From NCBI RefSeq assembly GCF_007290395.2, contig NZ_CP041656.2, positions 3,224,001-3,288,000 of the forward strand: DNA of 64,000 nt. Reading direction: 5' to 3'. The notes beneath the pieces were generated by a model. The model was not told where the DNA came from, searched no databases, and worked only from the letters and a program-made list of their open reading frames with translations. Every line of letters starts with the position of its first letter. Position 1 is the first letter of the stretch. The position numbers and the translations under genes were made by a program. The DNA comes from Bradyrhizobium cosmicum. GTDB taxonomy: Bacteria; Pseudomonadota; Alphaproteobacteria; Rhizobiales; Xanthobacteraceae. Positions 17,496-26,535 of this stretch are shown one piece after another.

Positions 17496-17625
17496 GTCAT
17501 CCTGAGGTGCGAGTGGCGCGATGCAAAGCATCGCGCCGGGAGCCTCGAAGGATGAACGGCCCCGCCGATGCATGTGGGCCGTCGCCCTTCGAGGCTCGCC
17601 GAAGAGGCGAGCACTTCAGGGTGAC
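17496..17625. repeat. Palindromic repeat family E (GTCATCCTGAGGTGC...GCACTTCAGGGTGAC)
   Basis: A 130-bp imperfect palindrome. The outer arms are GTCATCCTGAGGTGCGAG and GCGAGCACTTCAGGGTGAC; the inner arms are GCCTCGAAGGATGAACGGC and a GGGCCGTCGCCCTTCGAGGC-type partner. It lies between the small hypothetical gene and the HxlR gene. Confidence 0.75.
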
Positions 17626-17678
17626 GGTGCGAGATTTGGGCGCGCTGTCCTAATGATTTACGCGGTAGCCGCTGCGGC

Positions 17679-18146
17679 TCAGGCCGAGCGCCTTCGCGGC
17701 GCCGGCCGTAGCTTCAGCGTCGTCTCGGCCGGCGTGAGCAGGCGCCCGTCCTCCGCGCGCATCTCCAGCTTCTTCACCGGACGGCCTTTTGCGCGGTCGA
17801 CCAGGATGGTCGCGATCTCCTCGGGATGGTCGTCGAATTCCTCGCTCCATTGGCGGAGCGCCACCAGGATCGGGAAGGTGCCGCGGCCCTTCGGCGTCAG
17901 CACATATTCCTGATAGGCGCTGCCGTCGGAGGCTGGCGCCGTCGCCAGGATGCCGTGGTCGACCAGTGATCGCAGGCGCGCGGACAAGATGTTCTTGGCC
18001 ATACCGAGCTTGCTCTGAAACTCGCCGAAGCGGCGCAGGCCGAACAGCGCCTCGCGGATGATGAGGAGCGACCACCAGTCGCCGATCGCTTCCAGCGACC
18101 GCGCGATCGGGCAGGCATCACCCTCGAAGCTCGTTCGTTTCACCAT
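17679..18146 (-). CDS. HxlR family transcriptional regulator
   Basis: A 155-residue MarR-like winged-helix regulator of the HxlR family. CPIARSLEAIGDWWSLLII carries the conserved Cys and W, followed by LRRFGEFQSKLGMAKNILSARLRSLVDHGIL and YVLTPKGR. HxlR proteins bind as dimers, and several sense quinones or aldehydes through the N-terminal Cys. It is divergent from the SDR gene, and the 121-bp gap contains two similar dyads and an A/T-rich palindrome, so it very likely controls the SDR gene. Confidence 0.92.
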   Translation of the reverse strand: MVKRTSFEGDACPIARSLEAIGDWWSLLIIREALFGLRRFGEFQSKLGMAKNILSARLRSLVDHGILATAPASDGSAYQEYVLTPKGRGTFPILVALRQWSEEFDDHPEEIATILVDRAKGRPVKKLEMRAEDGRLLTPAETTLKLRPAPRRRSA

Positions 18147-18198
18147 CGTCCTCGTCCTATCGCATTCGCCCGATTTCAGAACCGATCACGCGCTTGTG

Positions 18199-18255
18199 TG
18201 GTTGCATCATAAAACCATCTAGCCTAGATGGCAACATAGTTTCATTATGAAACCA
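18199..18255. promoter_or_regulatory. Paired operator-like dyads between HxlR and SDR genes
   Basis: Two 19-bp sites, TGGTTGCATCATAAAACCA (18199-18217) and TAGTTTCATTATGAAACCA (18237-18255), agree at 15 of 19 positions, are each near-palindromic, and start 38 bp apart. Between them lies a perfect 8-bp-arm palindrome, CCATCTAG-C-CTAGATGG (18215-18231). The layout suits cooperative binding of an HxlR dimer pair over the promoters. Binding by the neighbouring HxlR is inferred. Confidence 0.65.
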
Positions 18256-18267
18256 CTGGAGACGAGC

Positions 18268-19047
18268 ATGAGACTGAAAGACAAGACGGCCCTCATTACC
18301 GGCGGCAACAGCGGCATTGGCCTGGCGACGGCCAAACTGTTCGTGGCGGAGGGCGCGAAGGTGATCGTCACCGGGCGCAACAAGGAGACGCTGGACGCCG
18401 CGGCGAAGGAACTCGGTCCCAATGCGCTCGCGCTCGTCGCTGATGCCACCGACATCGCGGCGACCGATGCCGCGATCAAGAAGGGCAGCGAAAAATTCGG
18501 CAAGCTCGACATCGTGTTCGCCAATGCCGGTATCGCCGGCGCCGGCGGCACGCCGCTCGGTTCGGCAACGCTGGAGGCCTTCGAAAAGGTCATCCGCACA
18601 AACCTCACCGGTGTGTTTTTCACAGTGCAGTCCGCGCTGCCTTACCTCAACGACAATTCCTCGATCATCCTCAACGGCTCGGTGATCTCAGTGCTCGGCA
18701 TTCCCGGCTATTCGGCTTACGGCGCCGCGAAGGCCGGCGTGCGTGCGATGGCGCGGATCATGGCCTCGGAACTGTCTCCGCGCGGCATCCGCGTCAACGT
18801 CGTCGCGCCCGGTGCGATCCGCACGCCGATCTGGGGCGCCGCGATCGCAACGCCTGAAGCCGAGAAGGCGTTCGAAGCGCGCATCGGATTGTCCACGCCG
18901 CTCGGCCGCATTGGCGAACCCGATCACATCTCGAAGACGGTGCTGTTCCTCGCTTCCGATGATGCCGCGCACATTCAGGGCCAGGAGATCTTCGTCGACG
19001 GCGGCGCGGTTGCCTCGCCGGCCGGCGCGCCGATCTATCGCGGCTGA
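18268..19047 (+). CDS. SDR family oxidoreductase
   Basis: A 259-residue classical short-chain dehydrogenase. The NAD(P)-binding TGGNSGIGLA is at about 12-21, NAG at about 88, the catalytic Ser in LNGSVIS, and Tyr/Lys in YSAYGAAKAG; GEPDHISKTVLFLASDDA and GQEIFVDGG complete the family pattern. An Arg after the first strand (TGRNKET) favours NADPH. The ATG at 18268 was chosen because the earlier ATG at 18247 lies inside the operator dyad. It is divergent from HxlR. The substrate is unknown; aldehyde or quinone detoxification is plausible from the regulator type. Confidence 0.93.
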   Translation: MRLKDKTALITGGNSGIGLATAKLFVAEGAKVIVTGRNKETLDAAAKELGPNALALVADATDIAATDAAIKKGSEKFGKLDIVFANAGIAGAGGTPLGSATLEAFEKVIRTNLTGVFFTVQSALPYLNDNSSIILNGSVISVLGIPGYSAYGAAKAGVRAMARIMASELSPRGIRVNVVAPGAIRTPIWGAAIATPEAEKAFEARIGLSTPLGRIGEPDHISKTVLFLASDDAAHIQGQEIFVDGGAVASPAGAPIYRG

Positions 19048-19224
19048 TCGACATTTGCGAAAATTGAATCGGCCGGCGCGATCTCTGCGGTTGTGCCGGC
19101 CGATTCCTGCATCTCGGAGAACGTATTTGGCTGAACCTTGCGTGAGGCGTTGAACCTTCGCATCCGCCGCACAGACATTTTTACGGGCGAGGGGTCACAA
19201 GACTCAATTTTCAGGGAGCCCGTG

Positions 19225-19407
19225 ATGCCAAAGGCAGCTCGCATTTTTTCGTCGATTTCAGCACCGCGCATTGACACCGAACGTTCCGCCATTCCCGCCG
19301 AACGCTCCAACATTTCGGAGCTGGTTGGAGTGGCGCTTTTCTCCGGCATCGGCCTGTTCATTTCGCTCGTCGCCGTCATCCTCGGCGTTCAGGGCGCCTG
19401 GTTTTAG
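19225..19407 (+). CDS. Small single-pass membrane protein
   Basis: A 60-residue protein with a basic/polar N-terminus of about 30 residues (contains RIDTERSAIPAERSNIS) and one C-terminal transmembrane helix (LVGVALFSGIGLFISLVAVI). AGGGAG lies 8 bp before the ATG at 19225. No family recognised. It stands alone between the SDR and azoR genes. The clean hydrophobic helix and ribosome site support a real gene, but only moderately. Confidence 0.55.
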   Translation: MPKAARIFSSISAPRIDTERSAIPAERSNISELVGVALFSGIGLFISLVAVILGVQGAWF

Positions 19408-19464
19408 CTCGATCGATCTGTCAGCCGCCGCCGGGGTCCGGCAGCGGCTGTGTCGGTGCGAGTC

Positions 19465-20073
19465 TTACGCCGCGCGCAAGCTGGTGGCGGCCTGAAGTGC
19501 GTTCGCGAGTGACTTCTCGCGATGCTCTGGGCCGACCTGGATGCCGTCGGCGATAATGAATTCGGGGCTCGTGATGCCCATGAAGGCCAGCACGCCGCGC
19601 AAGTAGGTTTCGAGGTGCTCCAGCGACGCCGCAGGCGTGCCGGCTCCATAATAGCCGCCGCGCGAGATCGCCACGATCACACGCTTGCCGCCGGCAAGGC
19701 CCTCCGGACCGTTAGCGCCGTACTTGAACGTCTTCCCCGCCACGAGGACGCGGTCGATCCAGGCCTTGAGCTGGCTCGGGATGGTGAAATTGTACATCGG
19801 CGCGCCGATCACGACGATGTCGGCATCGAGAAACTCGTTCAGCACCGCGGCGCTCGCCGCAAGGTCGGGTCCGAGTTCCGCGGGCGCAGGTGCGCCTTGC
19901 GCGGCCGCAAGGTGCGAGCCGGAGAGATGGGCGAGCGGGGTCTGGGTCAGGTCGCGATAGGCGATTTCGAGCGACGGCGTCGCCGCCCGTAGCCGGTCGA
20001 CGATGGCGGCGGACACCTGCCTGGAGACGGAGTGGGGGCCGAGCACGCTGGAATCGATGTGGAGGAGTTTCAT
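19465..20073 (-). CDS. azoR: FMN-dependent NADH-azoreductase
   Basis: A 202-residue flavodoxin-like reductase. [19 protein letters not shown] is the N-terminal phosphate-binding segment; [21 protein letters not shown] and the [12 protein letters not shown] region are AzoR signatures. The family reduces azo dyes and, physiologically, quinones by two-electron transfer from NAD(P)H. The start is ATG 20073; upstream in-frame residues are not family-like. It is divergent from an HxlR regulator, as quinone-responsive azoreductases often are. Confidence 0.94.
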   Translation of the reverse strand: MKLLHIDSSVLGPHSVSRQVSAAIVDRLRAATPSLEIAYRDLTQTPLAHLSGSHLAAAQGAPAPAELGPDLAASAAVLNEFLDADIVVIGAPMYNFTIPSQLKAWIDRVLVAGKTFKYGANGPEGLAGGKRVIVAISRGGYYGAGTPAASLEHLETYLRGVLAFMGITSPEFIIADGIQVGPEHREKSLANALQAATSLRAA

Positions 20074-20156
20074 TGGGGTCACCCATGGTATATGTTTGTA
20101 ACCGGAGCTACATGAGTGACTGTCGATTTTCCCGCAAGAACGCACTTTTTTGAGCC

Positions 20157-20567
20157 ATGGGCACATCCTTGAAACCTGCACACACCGATTTGCCTGCCGC
20201 GCAGATGCCGGATCGCGACCATGCCGACTGCCGCGGCGTGGCCTCGATCCTGTCCCGCGTCGGCGACAAATGGAGCGTGTTCGTCATCATGATGCTGAGC
20301 GACGGTCCGAAGCGCTTCAACGAGCTGAAGCGCATGATCAACGGCATCTCGCAGCGGATGCTGACCCTGACGCTACGGGGCCTCGAGCGTGACGGCCTCG
20401 TCACGCGCACGATCTTTCCGACCATCCCGCCGCGCGTGGATTACGAGCTGACCGATCTCGGCCGCGGGCTGCAGCAGCCGGTCAAGGCACTCGGGCAATG
20501 GGCGATCGAGCACCAGGAGCAGATCGCGACGGCACGGACGCGGTTTGATGAGAGGAACGGCAGCTGA
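20157..20567 (+). CDS. HxlR family transcriptional regulator
   Basis: A 136-residue protein. [16 protein letters not shown] starts the HxlR domain with the conserved Cys (near residue 25) used for redox sensing in quinone-responsive members. [20 protein letters not shown], then [27 protein letters not shown], completes the winged helix. It is divergent from azoR with 83 bp between starts; an imperfect GTAAC-N4-GCTAC dyad lies in that gap. It is most likely an autoregulator and repressor of azoR. Confidence 0.93.
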   Translation: MGTSLKPAHTDLPAAQMPDRDHADCRGVASILSRVGDKWSVFVIMMLSDGPKRFNELKRMINGISQRMLTLTLRGLERDGLVTRTIFPTIPPRVDYELTDLGRGLQQPVKALGQWAIEHQEQIATARTRFDERNGS

Positions 20568-20583
20568 AGCGCGCGGGCCGCTT

Positions 20584-20746
20584 TTACCCTCCCCTGGAGG
20601 GGGAGGGTCGGCTCATGTTGAGCGTAGCGAAACGTGAGCCGGGGTGGGGTGACGGTCTCTCCATGTCGGACAGTGCTCGAGTGGAGAGATCACCCCACCC
20701 CGCTCGCGCTGCGCGCGATCGACCCTCCCCCTCCAGGGGAGGGTAA
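20584..20746. repeat. Palindromic repeat family B, copy 1 (27-bp perfect terminal inverted repeats)
   Basis: A 163-bp element. The first 27 bases (starting TTACCCTCCCCTGGAGGGGG) are the exact reverse complement of the last 27. Interior arms GGGGTGGGGTGA and TCACCCCACCCC pair too. A second copy is at 36172-36329. There is no coding capacity; it looks like a MITE-like or REP-like element. It ends 20 bp before the dprA stop codon. Confidence 0.9.
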
Positions 20747-20766
20747 CAGTTCGAGCCTGATTTCCA

Positions 20767-21885
20767 TCAGAGCAGTGACACCAATCCGCCGCCGTGGCGT
20801 TCGAGCCGTCCCGCGAGTTCGAGCTCCAACAGGACTGTGCGCACGATCGCGGGCGAGGCGCCGGACATCCGCACGAGGTCGTCGATCGATATGGGGGTGG
20901 GGCCGAGCAGGCCGGTGATCTGGTCACGGTCGTGCCCTTGCGGATCGCTCTCGAACGGGTCGCTGTCGGGCTCATCGGCGGAATGCATCAGCGGCCGCTC
21001 CATGATCGGTGCGACGGCGTTGATGATGTCGGCAGCTTCAGTGACGAGGGTCGCGCCCTGCTTGATCAGGTCATTGGTGCCGGCGGCGCGCGGATCGAGC
21101 GGCGAGCCGGGCACCGCGAACACCTCGCGGCCCTGTTCGGCGGCCATGCGCGCTGATATCAGCGAGCCCGAGCGGTGCGCGGCCTCGACCACGACCACGC
21201 CGAGCGAGGCGCCCGAGATCAGCCGGTTGCGGCGGGGAAAGTCGCGGGCGCGCGGCTCGTGACCGAGTGGCATCTCGGAGATCGCCGCACCGTTGTGATC
21301 GAGGATCGAGGCCAGCAGATCGCCGTGTTCGGGCGGGTAGATGCAATTTTGGCCGCCGGCCAGCACTGCGATCGTGCCGCTCTCGACGCTGGCACGGTGC
21401 GCGGCCTGGTCGACGCCGCGGGCGAGTCCCGAGATGACGATGAAGCCCGCTTCGCCAAGCTCGCGGGCAAGCTGGCCGGCGAATTTCAGGCCGGCGCCGG
21501 AGGCGTTGCGCGAGCCGACGATGGCGATCATCGGCCGCATCAAGGTCGCGTTGTCGCCGCGCACGGCGAGCAGCGGCGGCGCATCGTCGATCATCGCCAG
21601 CCGCGTCGGATAGCCGTCCTCTCCGGGCGCGAGCCAGGCGATGCCGGATTTGCGGCTGGCGGCGAGCTCGGCCCTGGCGTCGTCGGCGCTGCAGATCCGT
21701 CCCGATCGCGCGGCCCCGCCGCGGCGTGCGAGATCGGGCAGCCGCTCCAGCGCGGCGCGCGCGGTGCCGAAATGATCGACCAGCGAACGAAACGTGCGCG
21801 GCCCGACATTGTCGGACCGGATCAGCCGCAGGCGGTCGATCCGCTCAGCCTCGGTCAGCTCCATGCGGGGATTGATGGCGTCCAC
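20767..21885 (-). CDS. dprA: DNA-processing protein DprA
   Basis: A 372-residue protein that loads RecA on incoming single-stranded DNA. It has an N-terminal HhH/SAM-like region, then the Rossmann core: [50 protein letters not shown], and [22 protein letters not shown]-terminal winged-helix-like domain follows. The GTG at 21885 was chosen because AAGGAGA sits 5 bp upstream; an ATG at 21864 is the alternative. In relatives it neighbours plsY and topA; both are on this strand here but separated from it by insertions. Confidence 0.95.
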   Translation of the reverse strand: MDAINPRMELTEAERIDRLRLIRSDNVGPRTFRSLVDHFGTARAALERLPDLARRGGAARSGRICSADDARAELAASRKSGIAWLAPGEDGYPTRLAMIDDAPPLLAVRGDNATLMRPMIAIVGSRNASGAGLKFAGQLARELGEAGFIVISGLARGVDQAAHRASVESGTIAVLAGGQNCIYPPEHGDLLASILDHNGAAISEMPLGHEPRARDFPRRNRLISGASLGVVVVEAAHRSGSLISARMAAEQGREVFAVPGSPLDPRAAGTNDLIKQGATLVTEAADIINAVAPIMERPLMHSADEPDSDPFESDPQGHDRDQITGLLGPTPISIDDLVRMSGASPAIVRTVLLELELAGRLERHGGGLVSLL

Positions 21886-21999
21886 GGCGTCTCCTTGCAA
21901 GGACAGAATGGAACAACCTGAGGACGTGGGCAACGGCTTCGTGTGCTTGCGCGACCCCGTCGCGATGCTAAAAGCGATCCCAATAAGAAGGGTTTTGTC

Positions 22000-23244
22000 A
22001 TGATCTCACTCGCCGACCTCCAGCGCCGCATCGAAGCCGGCGAGCTTTCGCCCGATGACGCCATCGCCCAGTCGCATGCGGCGATCGAGGCCAAAGAGAA
22101 GGATGTCCGCGCCTTCGTCCGCCATGACAAATCCGCGAAGGCGCAGGCCTCCGGCCCGCTGCGCGGCATCGCGGTCGGCATCAAGGACATCATCGACACC
22201 GCCAACATGCCGACCGAGATGGGCTCCGAGATCTACCGCGGCTGGCAGCCGCGCTCGGACGCGCCGGTCGTGATGATGCTGAAGCGGGCAGGCGCCACCA
22301 TCATCGGCAAGACCACGACAACGGCGTTCGCCTCGCGCGATCCGACCCCGACGCTCAATCCGCACAATCCCGGCCACACGCCGGGCGGCTCGTCCTCGGG
22401 TTCGGCGGCAGCGGTTGGCGCGGGCATGATCCCGCTGGCGCTGGGCACCCAGACCGGTGGCTCGGTGATCCGCCCCGCCGCCTATTGCGGTGCTGCCGCG
22501 ATCAAGCCGTCGTTCCGAATGCTGCCGACCATCGGAGTGAAGTGCTATTCGTGGGCGCTCGACACGGTCGGGCTGTTCGGATCGCGGGCGGAGGATCTCG
22601 CGCGCGGATTGCTGGCGATGACCGGGCGCACCGAATTCTCCGGCATCGTGCCGGCCAAGGCGCCGCGCATCGGCGTGGTCAGGCAGGAGTTCGCCGAGGC
22701 CGTCGAGCCGGCGGCCGAAGAGGGCTTGCAGGCGGCGATCAAGGCGGCCGAGAAGGCCGGCGCCAGCGTCAAGACCATCGACCTGCCCGAGTCGGTGCAG
22801 GAGGCATGGCGCATCCATCCCATCATCCAGGATTTCGAGGCGCATCGCGCGCTCGCCTGGGAATTTTCGGAGCACCACGACGAGATCGCGCCGATGCTGC
22901 GCGCCAGCCTCGACGAGACCGTCGGACTGACGCCGAAGGAATATGACGACGCCCGCCGGGTCGCGCGTCGTGGCCGTCGCGAGCTCGGCGAGCTGTTCGA
23001 AGGGTTCGACGTGCTGCTGACCTATTCGGCGCCGGGTACCGCGCCGGCCAAGGAGCTCGCCTCGACCGGCTCGCCGCGTTACAACCGGCTCTGGACGTTG
23101 ATGGGCAATCCCTGCGTCGCCGTGCCGGTGATGAAGGTCGGCGGCCTGCCGATCGGCGTGCAGGTGATTGCGCGCTTTGGCAACGATCCCGTCGCATTGG
23201 CGGCCGCATGGTTCCTGGAGGACGCGCTGGCGAAGTCAGGCTAG
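22000..23244 (+). CDS. Amidase (amidase-signature family)
   Basis: A 414-residue Ser-cisSer-Lys hydrolase. The catalytic Lys is in [12 protein letters not shown] (K62), the cis-Ser in [14 protein letters not shown] (about 131-132) and the nucleophile in [17 protein letters not shown] (S155). It is shorter than GatA and lacks its C-terminal features, so it is a stand-alone amidase of unknown amide substrate. AAGAAGG lies just before ATG 22000. It sits on the opposite strand to dprA and plsY, apparently inserted, and its 3' end overlaps the patatin gene by 9 nt (convergent). Confidence 0.9.
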   Translation: MISLADLQRRIEAGELSPDDAIAQSHAAIEAKEKDVRAFVRHDKSAKAQASGPLRGIAVGIKDIIDTANMPTEMGSEIYRGWQPRSDAPVVMMLKRAGATIIGKTTTTAFASRDPTPTLNPHNPGHTPGGSSSGSAAAVGAGMIPLALGTQTGGSVIRPAAYCGAAAIKPSFRMLPTIGVKCYSWALDTVGLFGSRAEDLARGLLAMTGRTEFSGIVPAKAPRIGVVRQEFAEAVEPAAEEGLQAAIKAAEKAGASVKTIDLPESVQEAWRIHPIIQDFEAHRALAWEFSEHHDEIAPMLRASLDETVGLTPKEYDDARRVARRGRRELGELFEGFDVLLTYSAPGTAPAKELASTGSPRYNRLWTLMGNPCVAVPVMKVGGLPIGVQVIARFGNDPVALAAAWFLEDALAKSG

Positions 23245-24435
23245 CGCCGGCTCGGCCGCTCGGGGCGCGGCGCTTTGCGTCGGGGGCGCGCCTTGCCCGA
23301 GCCAGCGCTCGGCGGCCTCGCGGCCGCTGCGGTGCAGGAGGCGGATGAAGCCGCGACCGAGATCGGTGGATGAGCGTTGCGCCAGCCCGTCGACGGAGTC
23401 TTCGGCCGCGATCCTGAACAGGCGCAGCGACGGGGCCGCGTGCGACTGCGCCCATTCGATCGCGGCGATCTCGGCCTTGAGGGCGGCATTGGCCGCAATC
23501 TGGTCGAGCCTGCGGTCGATCGCGGCGAGCGTGATCGGCACGAAGCTATCGCGCGCCGGCGTGACCTGGATCAGCAGCACGTCGGTCGCCGTGGTTTGCT
23601 GCGCCAGACGCAGCAGCGGCGGATTGCCGCCAAGGCCGCCATCCCAATAGGCCTCGCCCTCGATCTCGACGGCGCAGTGGACCAGCGGTGGACAGGTCGA
23701 GGCCAGCGCGACATCGGCGGTGACGTTGTCGTTGCCGAAGATCTGCTGCTGCCCGTCGCGGATTCGCGTCGCCGCGATCAGCAGCTTTGGACAGGCCGCG
23801 TCGCGCAGCGCCGCAAAATTGATGTCCCGCGACAGCGCCTGCCGCAGCGGATCGAGGTCGAACGGATCGAACTGGCCGGAGCGCAGCGTCGGTCCGAACG
23901 CGACCGAGCTTCCCGCCGCAGAGAAGCCACCGACCAGCATCAGCGAGCGGAACGAGGCCTCGTGCATCAGGCGGATCCAGAACCGGTTCAGCCGGCTGCG
24001 GGCGGCCTCGCGGCCGCCCTCGGCAAGGCCGCACGCGAGCAGAAGCGCGTTGATGGCGCCGGCGCTGGCGCCGCTGATCGTGTCGAATTCGATCGACGGC
24101 TCCTCCAGCAGCCGCTCCAGCACGCCCCAGGTGAAGGCCGCGAAGGTGCCGCCGCCCTGAAGCGCCATCGACAGTTTTCGCGGCGGCCATTGGTCGGAGC
24201 GGATGCGCGCGGCGGCGACCGGCGCGGCCGTGATGGCGACCGCGACCGTGACAGGCACTTGCGCGACGGGATCAGGTGGCGACGCCGTTGGCGCAAGGGG
24301 GATTGGTTGCGATGCGGGAGGCGGCGAGGGCGCATCGGACCAGATGTTGGTCGCCGAGAGCAGCTGGCTCGCCGCGGTGCGCGCCGCACCTTGCGTACCA
24401 CCGTCGATATGCGTGCCGACTGTCTTCTCGCTCAT
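23236..24435 (-). CDS. Patatin-like phospholipase
   Basis: A 399-residue protein. A Pro/Ala-rich N-terminal region of about 85 residues precedes the patatin domain: MALQGGGTFAAFTWGVLERLL (oxyanion glycine loop), SGASAGAINALL (GxSxG nucleophile) and YWDGGLGGNPPL (catalytic Asp in DGG). These are Ser/Asp dyad lipid acyl hydrolases. The ATG at 24435 was preferred to a TTG at 24444. The amidase converges on it from the other side. The lipid substrate is unknown. Confidence 0.92.
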   Translation of the reverse strand: MSEKTVGTHIDGGTQGAARTAASQLLSATNIWSDAPSPPPASQPIPLAPTASPPDPVAQVPVTVAVAITAAPVAAARIRSDQWPPRKLSMALQGGGTFAAFTWGVLERLLEEPSIEFDTISGASAGAINALLLACGLAEGGREAARSRLNRFWIRLMHEASFRSLMLVGGFSAAGSSVAFGPTLRSGQFDPFDLDPLRQALSRDINFAALRDAACPKLLIAATRIRDGQQQIFGNDNVTADVALASTCPPLVHCAVEIEGEAYWDGGLGGNPPLLRLAQQTTATDVLLIQVTPARDSFVPITLAAIDRRLDQIAANAALKAEIAAIEWAQSHAAPSLRLFRIAAEDSVDGLAQRSSTDLGRGFIRLLHRSGREAAERWLGQGAPPTQSAAPRAAEPALA

Positions 24436-24583
24436 TCTGAGCAACCGCGTGACGCCATTTCCGCCGTCAGGATGACAGGCATGGAACCTGTTCGCTACTC
24501 CGGCCGCGATGGGCTTCCGAGTTGCGAACAGGATTTGGCATATAATGCGGAGGAGGTGCGGCGGTATCCGTACTTTTTCCGGT

Positions 24584-25180
24584 TTACGCCTTCTCGCCGA
24601 TCCGGCTTTCCTTGCCTGATTGCAGCCGCTTGATGTTCTCGCGATGCGCGTAGAACAGCAGCAGCGTCAGCACCGCGGCCAGCGCTGCGAGCGCGAGGTG
24701 GCCAAACCACCACAGGAACAGCGGCGTGATGAACGACGCCACCAGCGCCGAGAGCGAGGAATAGCGGGTGGTGAAGGCGGTCGCCAGCCACAGCAGGCAG
24801 AACACCAGTGCGGCCGGCCAGAACAATCCGAGCAGGATGCCGATATAGACGGCGACGCCCTTGCCGCCCTTGAACTTGAGCCAGACCGGGAAGAGATGGC
24901 CGAGGAAGGCGCCGAGTCCGGCCAGCATCGCGGCATTGGGGCCGGCGATGTAGCCGGCGATCACCACGGCCACGGTGCCCTTGAGCGCGTCGAGCAGCAG
25001 GGTGCCAGCGGCAAGGCTCTTGCGTCCCGTGCGCAGCACGTTGGTGGCGCCTATGCTGCCGGAGCCGATCGAGCGAATGTCCTGCGTGCCGGCGAGCCTG
25101 GTGAGAATCAGCCCGAACGGAATCGAGCCGAGCAGGTAGCCGATGACGAAGGCGACCGGCAGAAACAATTCAAGCGCCAT
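24584..25180 (-). CDS. plsY: Glycerol-3-phosphate acyltransferase PlsY
   Basis: A 198-residue membrane enzyme that transfers the acyl group from acyl-phosphate to glycerol-3-phosphate, the first step of phospholipid synthesis. It has about five to six helices and all three motifs: [25 protein letters not shown] (a Ser where Asn is common) and [14 protein letters not shown]. It lies 47 bp downstream of pyrC on the same strand. Its Shine-Dalgarno-containing 15-mer is duplicated in tandem immediately before the ATG. Confidence 0.95.
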   Translation of the reverse strand: MALELFLPVAFVIGYLLGSIPFGLILTRLAGTQDIRSIGSGSIGATNVLRTGRKSLAAGTLLLDALKGTVAVVIAGYIAGPNAAMLAGLGAFLGHLFPVWLKFKGGKGVAVYIGILLGLFWPAALVFCLLWLATAFTTRYSSLSALVASFITPLFLWWFGHLALAALAAVLTLLLFYAHRENIKRLQSGKESRIGEKA

Positions 25181-25210
25181 GTCTGCAAATTCCCTGTCTG
25201 CAAATTCCCT
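25181..25210 (-). repeat. Tandem 15-bp duplication containing the plsY ribosome site
   Basis: On the minus strand, AGGGAATTTGCAGAC occurs twice in exact tandem, directly followed by the plsY ATG. Each unit carries an AGGGAA ribosome-binding core; the nearer core is 9 nt from the start codon. Confidence 0.85.
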
Positions 25211-25227
25211 GGCTGCAGCTCCGCACG

Positions 25228-26535
25228 TCAGACATGCTCATAGACCGTCCGTCCGCCGACAATGGTGCGCACCACGCGACCTGTAAAGCGTGCCTCGTCG
25301 AACGGGGTGTTCTTGCAGGGCGATTTGAGGTCGGCGGGATCGACCACCCAGGGCACGTCAGGGTCGATCACGATGACGTCCGCTGGCGCCCCGGTGCGAA
25401 GGGTTCCGCCCGGCAGTCCCAGGATCTCGGCGGGCCGCGTCGACATCGCCCGGATCAGCGTCTTCAGGTCGAGTTCTTCATTGTGGACCAGCCGCAAGCC
25501 GGCCGGCAGCATGGTCTCGAGCCCGATGGCGCCGGCTGCCGCTTCCGCGAACGGCAGGCGCTTGACCTCGACGTCCTGCGGATTGTGGTCCGACATGATG
25601 ACGTCGACGAGGCCGGAGGCCACGGCGGCGACCAGCGCGCGGCGGTCGTCCTCGGTGCGGAGCGGCGGCGACAGCTTCAGGAACGAACGGTAGGGGCCGA
25701 TGTCGTTCTCGTTCAGCGCAAGATGGTTGATCGAGGCCGAGGCGGTCACCGCGAGGCCGGCGTCGCGGGCGCGCTTCAAAACGTCGAGCGAGTCGATGCA
25801 GGTCAGCGAGGCCGCGTGATAGCGCCCGCCGGTGAGCGCGACGAGGCGCATGTCGCGCTCGAGCATCACGGCCTCGGCGGCATTGGGGATGCCCATCAGG
25901 CCGAGCCGCGAGGCGAACTCGCCCTCGTTCATCACGCCTTCGCCGACGAGATCGGGATCCTCGGTGTAGTGCACGATCAGCGCGTCGAAATCGCGCGCGT
26001 AGGTGAGGGCGCGGCGCATCACCTGCGCATTGGTCACGCTCTTGTCGCTGTCGCTGAAGGCGATCGCGCCGGCGGCCTTGAGCAGGCCGAACTCAGTCAT
26101 CTCCTCGCCGTGCATGCCCTTGGTCAGCGCAGCCATCGGCTGGATGTTGACGATCGCGGTGTCGCGGGCGCGGCGCATCACGAAGTCGACGGTCGCCGAA
26201 TTGTCGATCACCGGAGACGTATCGGGCTGGCAGATGATGGTGGTGATGCCGCCGGTCGCGGCCGCCTGGCTCGCGGACGCAAATGTCTCGCGATGGCTGA
26301 AGCCGGGCTCGCCGACGAAGGCGCGCATGTCGATCAGGCCGGGGGCCACGATCTTGCCGGCGCAGTTGACGACGTCGGTGCCCTCGGGGACGCCGGCCGC
26401 GCCAATGCCGCGGCGGGTCTCGCGGATGATGCCGTCGGCGATCAGGACATCGCCGGGGCCGTCGAAATCCCTGGAGGGGTCGACGACGCGGGCGTTGGCG
26501 AGCAGGATGGGGCGGCGGTCAGTCAGCATGAGCAT
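25228..26535 (-). CDS. pyrC: Dihydroorotase-like protein, probably non-catalytic (PyrC' type)
   Basis: A 435-residue amidohydrolase homologue encoded just after pyrB. The fold is intact ([42 protein letters not shown], and a C-terminal strand region), but the metal-binding HxH of active dihydroorotases (normally D-x-H-x-H) reads M-R-A-F here. The His of the 'YHxxHxS' segment is also missing (RYHAASLT). Known PyrC' proteins in Pseudomonas are inactive scaffolds for class A aspartate carbamoyltransferase. I infer the same role, with a catalytic dihydroorotase elsewhere. The start ATG 26535 shares a base with the pyrB stop (TGATG). Confidence 0.9.
   Translation of the reverse strand: MLMLTDRRPILLANARVVDPSRDFDGPGDVLIADGIIRETRRGIGAAGVPEGTDVVNCAGKIVAPGLIDMRAFVGEPGFSHRETFASASQAAATGGITTIICQPDTSPVIDNSATVDFVMRRARDTAIVNIQPMAALTKGMHGEEMTEFGLLKAAGAIAFSDSDKSVTNAQVMRRALTYARDFDALIVHYTEDPDLVGEGVMNEGEFASRLGLMGIPNAAEAVMLERDMRLVALTGGRYHAASLTCIDSLDVLKRARDAGLAVTASASINHLALNENDIGPYRSFLKLSPPLRTEDDRRALVAAVASGLVDVIMSDHNPQDVEVKRLPFAEAAAGAIGLETMLPAGLRLVHNEELDLKTLIRAMSTRPAEILGLPGGTLRTGAPADVIVIDPDVPWVVDPADLKSPCKNTPFDEARFTGRVVRTIVGGRTVYEHV

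Noticed and set aside
20584..20746. Repeat B considered as a CRISPR unit or insertion sequence
   Set aside because: There are no regularly spaced short repeats and no transposase; only long terminal inverted repeats.
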